Positions 1 through 11,472 of a DNA stretch of 64,000 nucleotides are shown here, piece after piece (position 1 is the first letter of the stretch; each line of letters begins with the position of its first letter). The translations under genes were made by a program, and so were the position numbers. Below the pieces are notes generated by a model that had not been told where the DNA came from, made no database searches, and was given only the letters and a program-made list of their open reading frames with translations. Origin of the DNA: Meandrina meandrites (Eukaryota > Cnidaria > Anthozoa > Scleractinia > Meandrinidae); the NCBI GenBank assembly GCA_963693305.1, contig OY855906.1, forward strand, positions 9,082,102-9,146,101, in the 5' to 3' direction.

Positions 1-42
1 TGTTATATTGCTACAATAAGGTACGTACCAAACTAATCTTAC

Positions 43-3000
43 CTCTTCTTTCAGTAGAACGTAGAAGACTAACGCATAACCAATCAGGACGATTGCAAAG
101 ATGGCGATCACTTTAACAAACGTTAGCAGTACCTCAATATACATGGTAACGTACAGTGCCACTGAACTCAATCGACGCAGAGTGAGAAGGCAGTTTACGT
201 AACACAGCATTAAACCCAAAGTTCCCGCAATCCACTGCACTTGAATGCCACCGTAAAGGTCGTCGTTTGTCACGTATGGGAGGATGTATATCAACGTGCT
301 CGTATACATAGCCAGATCCACATAGTTGGTGTAATCTTTAAAGTAGTTAAGTCCCAGCCAGAAAATCTGAAATATCTCTTTCAATAGGGTTATGATCAAA
401 AAAGCAAAGATCACTACTGCAATATCTTTAGACTCGTCATCAACCTTGGTGTTAACATCGCCGTTTGAGAAGTCCACTTTGTTCCTCTCCCCGACAATAA
501 ACACAGAAAACAATACAAGAAAAACGAGGAAAAACACAAAGTTAAAGTTGCTAATAAACTTTCCAAGATACAGCCATTTCCATCTCAATAGCATTTGCGT
601 CACACTGTGATTCAAAAGGCTTTCTCGACGGTAGGTCGCCATGCACGCAGGGCCAAAAAAGCGATGACAACTTGTCAAAGCATCAGGCGGGTCCAAAGGA
701 TGGAAGTTAAAAGTCACCGTAAAATCTGGATGAGTGCTTGGTAGGGGGCAGTAGCTGATACTTTGATCCAAAACGATTTCAGCCACTTCAGGGAGCTTTT
801 TTATCAGCTTTTCCATGGGTGTGACTTGATCTGTACAATCAAGGCAGACCACCTCCTTCCATCTAAGCAAAGAAAACACAAATTAACGACGCGAGGATTA
901 TTTATGGCGTTTCTTTTCAAGCAAACCATGACAGCAACGGTCACGGGAACGTTGCTAAACAATGAAAAATAATGAGGAGTACAAAAGCTCTGCACGTGCG
1001 TTATAAATCTTTGTACAGTTCTTTGCCATATTCTGCAAAACAACAACGTTAGATGATCTAATTCTTCTTTGTTATGGTTAGACCGTGAACCGCTTACAAC
1101 GGCTACTACCGAAGTCAACACTGTCTTGACATAATCAGCCGTGGATAGTCTTGACACCGAACAAACTTGAGTTGAATATAAATTAACTAGTTGTCCTCTG
1201 CTTCGGTGTCTTAACCATTTTATTTCTTTATCATTATTTATTTGCCACATAACAAGAGTAATTATTTACAATTTGTAGATTTTATGTAGGGAGGCGCGGT
1301 GGCCTAATGGTTAGTGCGCTGGACTCCGGATCGGACGGTCCGGGTTCGAGCCCTAGCCGGGGCACTGCGTTGTGTTCTTGGGCAAGATACTTTACTCTCA
1401 TAGTGCCCCTCTCCACCCAGGTGTATAAATGGGTACCGGCGAATTTACTGCTGGGGGTAACCCTGCGATGGACCAGCGTTCCATCCAGGGGGGAGTAGCA
1501 ATACTCCTAGTCGCTTCACGCTACGGAAACCGGGATAAGCTCCGGCCTGATGGGCCCCTAGGCTCGTATACAGACTTTATGTAGGGTGAGGAGACCTCCA
1601 GGAAACCACCAAACTTATAAAGTACAGTACAGCTAGCGCATACGTTGTTAACATACCTTTTGTGTTTGACAAGCGTCTTTGCCACCTCAACTGAATCCCA
1701 ATCGATAGCCACGTCCAGACAAGTCAGGTTCTCATTGTTTCGAGCCGTGACGTCAGCTCCTTGATCCAAAAAGAACCTCAGTATTTCAAGACGATTGTGC
1801 ATGCATGCTATATGAAGTGGTCTGTCTCCATCCGCGTCTTTAACCTCTAGCGTACTTGGCAACATAGGACCCAACAGAAGTCGAACGGTTTCCAGTGAAC
1901 CAGCTTTTACCGCTAAATGAAGTGGAGAGCGCTGATGATTATTGAGAGAGGTCACGTCACTACCTTTGCTCATCAGAAGTCTACAGGTCTCCCTGAAAAA
2001 TTCAAAGTCAATAGATCGTTTCATTTCACGACGTTCTATCATATATTAAGGTGTCTCTCTACAGTTTTTTCTGGACCATACCAAACATTTTCATTTGGCC
2101 GTTTAGCAAACTTCCCGGACTCGGATCGATGTGAAATTTACACCAGATATTGGAATTGGATTGAAGTTTGATATAATATATTTTTTAGGAAAATCGATAT
2201 TTCCATGGCAACGACAAACAAAAAAACAAGAAATCAGTTAAACTTGAATTCTACGCGAATAAGATTTGACGTAAAAAAACTAACACCAGTATCTGAAACT
2301 ATGGTGTACTGCACATCAAATATGCAAGAATAAAAAAATTCTGTATGTTTGATTTCGAATAAATCGAAAATATATTTCAAACCATGCTTTTTGCATTATA
2401 ATGATAAACTTTCCGATTTGAAGACACTGCTTTGATGAAATTATTTCGAAATAACACCAAAATGTGTATTAACTTATCTTTCGTCGCCGTGAAAGTTTTG
2501 TTGATTTTCGTTATCGCGATCCCGAGAATTGGATTTTTTCATACGGTCACTACCAATGTAATTTTTGGTAAATTTTCTACTTTTAGCGCTTTTTCGAAAA
2601 TCTCCAAAACGGCTCCAACGATTTTTTTAAAACTTTCACAACACATGCTTGATAATGCAAAGAATTTAATTCCAAAGTTTTATTAACGTTGATTTACTGG
2701 AACACGTCCAAAGTTATCCTTAAAGAAGGCGTTCGAACCGACGAAAATGTTGCGTTACAAATTCAGCTTTCGCAATTTATGCTAAAATATTCAAATCAAT
2801 GTTTTTTACATTCCATCTTGATAAATACAGTTCGTTGCTATTGTTTTCAATATTGTGTTTTTTCCCTCACTCTTTTGCTCACTCGATGGAATGTAAAAAA
2901 AACATTGATTTGAATATTTTAGCATAAATTGCGAACGCTAAATTGATAACGCAACATTTTCGTCGGTTCGAACGTCTTCTTTAAGGATAACTTTGGACGT

Positions 3001-6000
3001 GTTCCAGTAAATCAACGTTAATAAAACTTTGGAATTAAATTCTTTGCATTATCAAGCATGCGTTGCGAAATTTTTAAAAAAATCGTTGGAGCCGTTTTGG
3101 AGATTTTCGAAAAAGCGCTAAAAGTAGAAAATTTACCAAAAATTACATTGGTAGTGACCGTATGAAAAAATCCAATTCTCGGGATCGCGATAACGAAAAT
3201 CAACAAAACTTTTACGGCGACGAAAGATAAGTTAAATACACACTTTGGTGTTATTTCGAAGTAATTTCATCAGAGCCTTGTCTGCGTCTCGGTCCGTTTA
3301 TCATTATAATGCAAAAAGCATGGTTTGAAATATATTTTCGATTTATTCGAAATCAAACATACAGAATATTCTTGCATATTTGATGTGCAGTACACCATAG
3401 TTTCAGATACTGGTGTTAGTTTTTTCACGTCAAATCTTATTCGCGTAGAATTCAAGTTTAACTGATATCTTGTTTTTCTGTTTGTCGTTGCCATGGAAAT
3501 ATCGATTTCCCTAAAAAATATATTATATCAAACTTCAATCCAATTCCAATATCTGGTGTAAATTTCACATCGATCCGAGTCCGGGAAGTTTGCTAAACGG
3601 CCAAATGAAAATGTTTGGTATGGTCCAGAAAAAACTGTAGAGAGACACCTTAAATCAAAATATCATTATTTTAAAACACCACATACACGTAATCAAAGGC
3701 CTCTTTGAGGCTACGACTATTTTGCACGATGAAGAATATGCATCGGTATAAGCGAATCAAAAAAAGAAAATAAATACATTTCCCGTTTGTGGTGATGTTT
3801 TTGCGAATCATGAATTGCGTGACAATGAAATTAATACCGGCTACAGGCGAGGTAAGGTCAACTTCAGCTTGGTGACGTGGGTGTTAGAACACAGCATTTC
3901 AAGTTCTGCTATCCCCTGTTGTTCTCGGCAAATTCCCCCCAAAGGGGTAAAGGACAAAGGAAAGATGAAGATCCCCGGTTGTTCGCCAATTAACACAGTC
4001 GACAAATTAAAAAAGTGTTCGAGTGTTAACTGTGGATAATCAACATTTTGGCGAAGATTCACATTATTCGCCACGAAGTCCATTATTAAAACCAATTTAT
4101 CGCAAAGTCCTGGTCGATTTTCGTACTGTTTAACTGCTTTTCCATTTTATTCATTAAACAATTTAAGAATACGAAGAAATCAACACTCGAGGTAAATTAA
4201 ATTCCTTTTGAATTTAGTCACAACACTTTTCGAAACGTAGGGACAAAATGCAAACTTTGAAGTAACTGAAGTTGTCAACCCCGTTTAGGAACGAATGGTA
4301 AAACAATTAATCTGGATTATCGATCAAATCTAGAGCAAATATATGCCTCTGTACTATCCCCCAAATATATCAACAGAACACAATAGTGCGGCTTCGGAGC
4401 AAAACGATACCTAGTAGGGGAAGACGCGTTTAATCCAAATTTAATGCATAAATTAATAGTTTAATTAACAGGAATAGACAAAAGCCCACAGCTAAACTCC
4501 TACTTTGCATAACGCAAAATAGTCGTGAAAAGGGGTGAGAGACTAGGGGTGCTTACCATTTAGCCAAAAAATTCGGAAATTTCGGTTGAAAGTCAAATGG
4601 AACAGTAATTTTCCGGAAAATCTGTTCGGAAATTGTGGACTACCTCCAGTAGTAGTCCTCTTTTTCCGTTCGGAACGGAACGTCGGAAATTTCCTTACCA
4701 ATTGCACGATTTCCCAGTTCCAGTCTATCATCAACGGAAAACAATAACAGCAAACCGAACTTCAAATGGTAAGCGCCATCTCGTTCGGTTGGTTTGCTGA
4801 TTTTGGAAAATCCCTTACCATTAATCAGTGTTCATTCCAACAGGTTCCTTCTATCAAATGGTAAGCACCCTAGAGCACGCAATGATGGACAAGGTTTAGG
4901 GCAATTTGCCTTTTGACAAAGTTCTTCTTGTTCTTCACTTACGCATTTGTCGCAAAGAAGCTAGCATGTATGGTCATATTGCAAAATTCACGACATATCA
5001 CCCAGACGAGTCATATATACAGTGTTATCAGTCATCGTGTCAACGGAGTACCAGTATTAAATAGTGTTAAAGGGGTCAAAAAATAAGAAAATGCCTAAAA
5101 GCTATATTTACACGGGACAAGTTCCAAACGTAAAATCGGACCGGATAGGCCATCCGTTTACACACAACCGTTCTGGAACCGGTCCTGAACGGATTTAAAC
5201 GGATCCAAACTGGACATGCCGTTTTACAGCCGGGTCCAGCCTTGGACCAATGAAATACCGGGTGTTTGCATGGGACCGTTTGGAACCGGTCCAGATCGGT
5301 GTCAAACTGTTTCATGTAAACAGAAACCGATCCTGTCCGCATGCATGTGTCCGGTTCGGTTCTGAACGGTCCCGTGTAAACGTACGCTAACTGACGTTTG
5401 GCCATATTGCAGGATTCTACTGCATATTAAATAACTCACACGTGTTTGTTGGAAGCCGCGAGATGAAGGGGACTCATTCCCTGTTTATCTCTGTCGTTTG
5501 CGAAGTTAATAAGCGTTTTGCATCTCAACAATGAAGCGACACATTCCAAAGATCCATTTTCCGCCGCAATGTGAAGCGGTATCCTTTCGTGAATGTCCCG
5601 TTGGGCTAACACAAAATTTTCCTCAAGAAGAATATTTAGAATCTGTTGAAGAACGTAAAGTACCATTGAGAATAGTGATGAAAATCGCAGCCTGTATACA
5701 GCCGTTTCCTATTGTCCAAATCTTTCTTATCAATAGTACGGTGAGGTTATGTTGTAAGTTTAAGTGTTCTTACTTGATCAGACGTCGTGCTTCTGTCGTG
5801 CCGAACTAAATTCACGGCAGAAGTACAGCGCCTGAATCAAACTTAAAATTAAGTTCGGTAAAGCAATTAAGTTCGACAAGCTCTGCCGTGCCACACGTTG
5901 ACTCTGACACGGCAGCGATTCAAAAGTCGCGTTTCTGCGGCAGCAAACACAATAGGCCATTTCCGAGTTACCCTTTGCCTCTGTGTCAAGACGAGTCTTC

Positions 6001-7935
6001 GTGCGAAACCATTCATATGAAAATGAGTTTCATCTGCACGACCATTTTCATGCAAATCAAACTCATTTTCATTTAAATGATTTCGCACGAGGACTCGTTT
6101 TGAAAATGAGGCAAAGGGCAACTCGGAAATGGCCTATTCATAAATTGTACTTATTTATTTGACGGGATTGCGCTCCCGCGGGTAGTTACGAGGAGAATGC
6201 TGACTAATTGGCACGTGGCTTCAGTAAATCAGTGAATTTGGTACGACTCTGGCACGACGTCTGAATCAGAGTCGTGTTTGCGCCGTGCTACAGCTCAACC
6301 TTATTGCAATTACGTTCGGCACGGCAGGAGCACGACGTCTGAACTGGGCTTAAGTCGTAAAAATTCTTTGTTTTCATTTTAGTCCGCGCTTCTTATAAAT
6401 CTTCTAAAAAGACAATCACGGCGGATGCGTGAATTGCTTTCATAGAAGTTCTAAAGGGTTTTCCGTTACAGCCAAAGAGCTAATCTTGTCTTTCTTCCCA
6501 GGAACTTCAAAAAACTTGATTGTCTATGAACATGTATCAAAGATAGCATGGTACATGTACATACATTTTATTTCATTACATTTTTTTCTAATTTTCTACT
6601 TGTTCAGGTATGGCGCGTGTATGTTCGCTTCTCCTGAGTTGTTGACCACTTAAAGGCCAATCGCCTTCCCACCCCCACCCCAACCAGTAATAACAAGGAA
6701 CCTTTCGTTCACCTCTGTGTCCTCGCGCGTTGCTGCCACATGCATCACCGTCTTGAGCTCGTTATTCCTTAGCTCCATAAATTGTCCTTCGCATTTAGCC
6801 AGCAGCATACGAACCATCTCTACCTGACCGTGTCTAACAGCTAAATGAAGGCAACTGTTACCCAGAGAATCGGTTGCCATTATGTTGGCTCCCTGGTCCA
6901 GCAACATCTCAGCGATGTCTTTGGCTCCGTGAATGACAGAAAGCAAAAATGGTGTTAGGTCCATCATATCTTTATCCTCTTTGTCGGCTCCATTTTCCAA
7001 CAGGATCTGAGCTATTGTCATATGATTGAACTCCGCAGCCCTAAAGAAATAAACCGTTCAATCGTTAGAAAAAGTTAAGTGGTCCACTTTGTAACGTAAT
7101 TTTAATTGTTTTTTTCCAAGCAAGCAAATTACAACACTTTCAGTTATATTTTAGTTTCGAGTACAAATTGAAACCCATGCAAAAACATACAACCTTCGCC
7201 TAGCGCGGAAAATTTCCCAACTACCAATTGCAATTCGCGATTGGGTTCGATGTTGACGTTAAAATAGTGGTTGAAAAACACTGCGACATATTTACCTGAA
7301 CAGGTTGCCAGTGCACTTGTTACCAACTATAAACCTCAGGACTGATCAAGAAATGCAAACCATAAGGTTCTCTAAGGCGAACAGATAGTTACTATAGACA
7401 CTTTCTTATCTCGAACAATCCGATGCCTTTACATACTTTGGTAAGAGCCATAATGCACAATTTCCTTTTCCCGCGATTGTATATGGAAACAAAAACTTTT
7501 CTAGCTGTTACTTAATAAATTTCGTGAAGTGAAAGGAAAAAGACCAGACTATCGTTTATATTCATGTCGATCACCGTACTTGTGTAATGGTGTTTGTAAA
7601 CGTCCATTTCTACTTTTTACGTCCGCACCACTTGAAATCAACAGCCTCGTAATTTCCACCTGACCGTACATGGCAGTCAGATGGAGAGGGGTGCTGAATT
7701 TCAATCCAGTCACCGCTTCGTAATCAGCTCCATGACGAAGTAACAATTCGACGATTCCAGCATATCCCTTTCGACAGCTTGTGTGCAGGGCTGTCGTGTC
7801 CTCGACGTCTTTCTCGTCTAAAAAGTTCTTCAAAGAGGGACATTGCTTTGGGGCTATGAAAGACGGAAAAGAGGTTTGTGCTTGCATCAGTTATATAAAC
7901 GTCTGTGAAATACTTACATGTACCTTATTAGGCAT

Positions 7936-7966
<31 letters not shown>

Positions 7967-10900
7967 TTTTATTTTTATTTATTACGATTTACTCCATACA
8001 AATCATGCAGTCAGGTAGCCTGATTCTCAGACGTCCGAGGTCGATCGCGGAAGAGGGAAAGTGTAGCGGCCGCGATCGACCTCGGACGTCTAAGAATCAG
8101 GCTAGTGGTCAGGAGGGTGCACACGGAAGCTGTATTGTGAGATCATTTCGCGCGATATTTGTACTCCACTAAGCGGAGTTAATCATCACCTTGCATCATC
8201 ATTATTCATTTGCACATAAAAACAGTAATGAATTGACCAATTTGTGTTTCAGGCAGAAGTGTTTTTGCTTCAATCTTTCACTTTTATAACTTTTCACGAC
8301 TGTTGCGCTTATCGACTGGCTGGTTGTGATATGGATTTCGTGACACCTCCACGCTGCAATATGAAAAATCACCTTTTTAGTGTTTCTTATTTCCCTTAGC
8401 CACTGATCATTCACCACTTCAGAATATTTTGGGTCTTCATTGGAAGATATCATATGCTTCATTATTAAAACCTAGCAATGGTATATTGCAACTCCTGGGT
8501 TTTGATTGGTTAACAGGCAATGGTATATGAGCTCATATACCATTGACCACAAATATCGTAGCCGATACGGGTCAACGAAAACAGCTGGGGAGCTCAAATA
8601 TTGCAATTCTTTTGGGCGTTTTTATTAAAACAATTATTTTACTGGCGCTTGTTGGATACGAGATCGTCATAGCGAACTCGGCGCCACGCGCCTCTTTGGC
8701 TATCTACGATCTCATATCGAACGCGCGCTCGTGGAATAATTGTTAAATATATACCTGTAGAGATAAGCAGCTCACAAGTGTCTTGGTTACCGCTAAAAGC
8801 GGCAAAATGGAGTCCAGTCATCAAGTTACTGGACTTTGCAGTTAGGTCAGCGCCATGTTTCAGGAGCATTTCACACAGGGATCGATCGCCGCTAGAACAG
8901 GCGACAAGAAATGGCGTTACTTTCACTGAGTTAGCATAATTGACGTCTGTCCTGTTATCCTTGAGTAGGAGAGCTGCGATTTCTGTGTAGCCTCGCCGTG
9001 CTGCGAAAAGAAGGGGCGTCTCACTTTCGTCGTCTGGTATAGACGGGTCCGCACCTCTCACAAGTAAGAGTTTTACAGCCTCAGTGTTTTTGTGCCTAGA
9101 GATTCAATGCAAAAATGATAAACGTGCACACTTCTAAAAGGAAACCTCGGCTCTTGAGACAAGTTGATGTTAAGTTGTTAGAAATAATGCCTAAATTACA
9201 AATTTTACTGAGCAAGGGAGATATAACATTTAATTATAATTATAAACGGAGAAGATTATCGCAAGCAAAACACCTTGAAAGTAATAAACAACTGAAAATA
9301 AACAAGGATGGCCATGAATGAGGGAGAACGAACGACAAACTGGAGCATTTTTTTCACCATGCAAAGTCCGTGACCAGCTGTTTTTTAAAAATGTTTTGTC
9401 ATATTGGCTCGGGATGAATGTAAAATGCTTTTTGTTTTCTTTGTTTTTTTCTTTTTCACTCTCAGCTACGTTTGATGATCGAAAGTTTTTTGCTGTTTTT
9501 CTCTTCTAAAGACATTGCCCAGTCTAAGCGCGGAGATTTTAAACAACTGTCACCCACAAGAATCAGACAGATTGGTTTCTTCTGCAACAGCGGGATGCAC
9601 CTAACGAAAATGAATAACTACAAGACCTGCTGAGAAATCATCCTTTGCAAGTTCATCTTTTAAAAAGAGAACCGCCTGCAATATGCGCAGTAACTGTTCT
9701 GCTAATTTAAAGCATGGAGCAGATGAATAATTTGAACTGAGGTAAAATTCTTCAGTCATGGCTATTTATTCTTCCTACTCGATATCTGCAAATATTATTT
9801 TTGTCTATTTTCTGAATGACATCCATTATTAATCTTTCCGTGACAAAACATTTACTATTGCTATAGGTTACAAGCTGGAATTATTGAATATTCGAGAATA
9901 TTCATTCACAATAATAACTGAGTTACTTTGTACCTTCGAGTTATTATTCAATATTCGTTATTTCTTCATTTGCAGCCTTCAAAAATGTTTCTCGATATCA
10001 CAGGCTCATTGTTTGAAAAATAAGGAAGGAAAGGAGGGAAGGACTCAAAACGTTTCAGTTAAATTAAAAGGCCGCGGGTAAAAACTTTAATAGCCTGCTT
10101 GAACAATACTGTGAAACAGTGTTTTGACAATTTATTTTCAGGTTCCCGATATCTTACGATACTTAGACAATTTTTTGTTAAATTCAATGCAAAAACTTGC
10201 TTCTTCCGAATTCGAGTTTTCACCTCTCCCTTTCCCTGTAGAATAAAGTGATATAAAAACGATCATAAAAAATATGCAAAAACAAAAACGATCTAGAAAA
10301 GCTTAAAGGTTAAGTCAAGGTGTTCACTGACAACATACCTGACAGCGATATTAAGGGCGGTGAGACCGTTATTTCCTTGCATGTCGACATCCGCCCCGTT
10401 ATCTAATAAAAGGTTCACCGTTTTGGCTTGGTCACATCGTGCTGCATGGTGCAGTAGCGAAAAGCCATCGTTATCTTTAGCAGTCAGTGTTTCTTGGTCA
10501 ACTGCGTTGGGCTTTACAACCTCAAAAATGCTAGCACCTTTTCCCTGTGACAACATTTTCAGGACACTTTCGTTCAGTCCCTGCTGGTTTTTGGCTGATG
10601 CAGCCAACTCCATGGCCGTGTCATCCTTGAAAACGTCCAGGGGTTTCACTGCATTTCTGCCAGAAGATGTCCGTTCTGAGTCGACTAGCGGGCTGCCTGA
10701 AAAATTGAGAAACGCTTCAATGCTGATTTTAAAATATATCACGAATAAAATCCGAAACAGAGTGTCTCAGCATGTAGCTTCGTCACAGTGCACTGAGTCA
10801 GTCAGTCAATAAGTTGAAGTCAACAAAGTATCTGCGAAGTAAGAAATTAAACAAAATTTTGAAAAATGTTTCCCAGACCCGTTTTTCAGTTGTCAGTTCC

Positions 10901-11396
10901 AGACGATACAATCACTGCAATCAGTTGTACTTGACTGTATGAATTAGTAACAAAACAACCGGGCAAAAAATCAAGAAAAACAAACAATTTGAGCTAATTT
11001 GTTATTCATTCATAGTTGGTCCAATACTCGAATTTTAAATATTTACATCTGTTTCACGTTTGGCAATGTTTTTCCAATTTAGATTGTTAGCCTCTTTCAT
11101 GTAAGGCGTACAAAATAGCTGCCATTTTGACACCTAAATTGTATTTATATATTCTCGGTAGATCGATAGACTCGATCGACATATGCAGTCATGGCTGGAT
11201 GATGCAGTTGAAGATCTCGAAATTAGTTCTGTTACCTTATAGTACTTATGAAAATAATAACATGGTCTCACCACACATAATGCTATCAAGGTTGAATCTC
11301 GATCAGTAAAATGCAGTATTTACCTTTTCCATCCGCGAATCTAACATACTGGTTTTCTAAGAGATTCACGTCCACCATATTAACGGGCTTGTGCAT
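43..11396 (-). CDS. TRPA1-like: TRPA1-like ankyrin cation channel, gene 1 (3' end off window)
   Basis: Coding exons in 5' to 3' order on the minus strand: 11396-11324, 10696-10339, 9095-8755, 7853-7580, 7040-6713, 5642-5440, 1992-1657, 862-43. Each has AG/GT borders and the phases add up, giving 911 residues before the left edge. The start is ATG at 11396, since an in-frame TGA lies just upstream. Exons 2-7 encode ankyrin repeats (TPLHLTA, TGLHFAAF, SCLHLAV, SPLHLAA and DRPLHIA motifs). The 862-43 exon holds the pre-S1 linker and hydrophobic segments S1-S5, ending FYVLLKEE. The pore, S6 and C-terminus must lie left of position 1. TRPA channels are plasma-membrane Ca2+-permeable channels for chemical or thermal stimuli. 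This is the most divergent paralogue, transcribed head to head with gene 2. The position matching human Cys621 is Ser672 here (LDQSIS), and the DPGPDD motif of its neighbours is changed. Its introns are heavily invaded by repeats. Confidence 0.88.
1292..1572 (+). mobile_element. tRNA-derived SINE with target-site duplication
   Basis: This insertion fills much of the 794-bp intron of gene 1 between exons 1992-1657 and 862-43. The head has RNA polymerase III promoter boxes: an A box (TGGCCTAATGG) at about 1311 and a B box (GGTTCGAGCCC) at about 1343, spaced as in a tRNA. The body continues with a non-tRNA part. A 14-bp direct repeat, GATTTTATGTAGGG at 1278-1291 and GACTTTATGTAGGG at 1573-1586, differs at one base and brackets the element, as expected for target-primed retrotransposition. 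It encodes no protein. Confidence 0.85.
2046..3653. mobile_element. TTAA-flanked 1.6-kb hairpin (foldback MITE)
   Basis: The left arm (2046-2819) and right arm (2884-3653) are near-perfect reverse complements of about 770 bp, joined by a loop of about 65 bp. Both ends read TTAAGGTGTCTCTC, so the TTAA at 2046-2049 and 3650-3653 is either the target duplication or part of the TIR. TTAA targeting is known for piggyBac and Kolobok elements. Reading frames in the arms mirror each other and show no recognised domain, so I call it non-autonomous. It lies in gene 1's 3.4-kb intron, with its end 53 nt upstream of the acceptor of exon 1992-1657. A transcript through it would fold into a long double-stranded RNA. 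Confidence 0.9.
4546..4871. mobile_element. MITE with AGGGGTGCTTACCATTT termini
   Basis: The left end AGGGGTGCTTACCATTT is matched in inverse by AAATGGTAAGCACCCT on the right, with CTA/TAG at the outer borders. The interior has no convincing reading frame. It lies in a gene 1 intron. Confidence 0.7.
5107..5380. mobile_element. MITE with TTTACACGGGAC termini
   Basis: Inverted ends TTTACACGGGAC (5107) and GTCCCGTGTAAA (ending 5380) enclose a GC-rich interior of degenerate ACCGGT(C/T)C-like words in both orientations. It is non-coding. It ends 60 bp from the donor side of gene 1's exon 5642-5440. Confidence 0.7.
5779..6341. mobile_element. MITE with CAGACGTCGTGC termini, carrying a nested MITE
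   Basis: The left end CAGACGTCGTGC followed by CGTGCCGAAC is mirrored by GTTCGGCACG and CACGACGTCTG on the right. The element is split by a second MITE at 5952-6137, so this one is the older insertion. It occupies about half of gene 1's intron between exons 7040-6713 and 5642-5440. Confidence 0.65.
5952..6137. mobile_element. MITE, ATAGGCCATTTCCGAGTT family, copy 1
   Basis: Termini ATAGGCCATTTCCGAGTT and AACTCGGAAATGGCCTAT are exact inverse complements, and the arms continue with CCTTTGCCTC / GAGGCAAAGG. A second, more decayed copy lies at 29145-29333, upstream of gene 3. It is inserted inside the 5779-6341 element. Confidence 0.8.
7934..7977. repeat. (ATTT)n microsatellite
   Basis: About ten tandem ATTT units in a gene 1 intron. 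Confidence 0.9.
8016..8104. repeat. Short hairpin element
   Basis: Two arms of about 35 bp (TAGCCTGATTCTCAGACGTC at the left, inverse complement at the right with one mismatch) flank a 19-bp loop. It is very GC-rich compared with its surroundings, which suggests a tiny MITE. Confidence 0.75.
8518..8545. repeat. Perfect 28-bp palindrome
   Basis: CAATGGTATATGAG is followed immediately by its inverse complement. A partial copy of the word GCAATGGTATAT occurs about 40 bp upstream, so this may be a junction between two TIRs. Confidence 0.7.
8629..8744. mobile_element. Small MITE 10 nt from a gene 1 splice donor
   Basis: The left end AACAATTATTTTAC is mirrored by GTGGAATAATTGTT on the right, and the inner arms share ATACGAGATCGT / ACGATCTCATAT. 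Only 10 intron bases separate it from exon 9095-8755 of gene 1. Confidence 0.65.
9096..10338 (-). other. Gene 1 intron 2, no further feature
   Basis: AT-rich intron between exons 10696-10339 and 9095-8755. Two palindromic patches around AATATTCGAGAATATTC (about 9888-9955) are visible. I found no gene or recognisable transposon in it. Confidence 0.5.
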
Positions 11397-11472
11397 TAAT
11401 GGATTAATCGCTCATTCAATCTTTTGAAGGTTTCTTGCCAAGCGAACAGTAGTTCTTCGCCAGTGACTTACT
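11397..11472 (-). other. Probable 5' UTR part of gene 1's first coding exon
   Basis: On the minus strand a pyrimidine-rich tract ending in CAG (acceptor at 11473) precedes this stretch, which runs into the ATG at 11396. An upstream non-coding exon is therefore likely. A good donor (CAG followed by GTAAGAT) at 11918 is a candidate for its 3' border. Confidence 0.4.

Noticed and set aside
804..1250. 148-residue minus-strand open frame
   Set aside because: It starts in another frame of gene 1's S1-S5 exon and runs into the intron. No family resemblance and no splice support.
1292..1365. Functional tRNA gene
   Set aside because: Pol III boxes are present, but they are fused to a SINE body with target duplications, and a proper cloverleaf with acceptor pairing is not evident.
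2432..3206. Mirror-image open frames in the 2046-3653 hairpin
   Set aside because: They are the two copies of one arm read from each end. No recognisable domain, and both are too short for a transposase.
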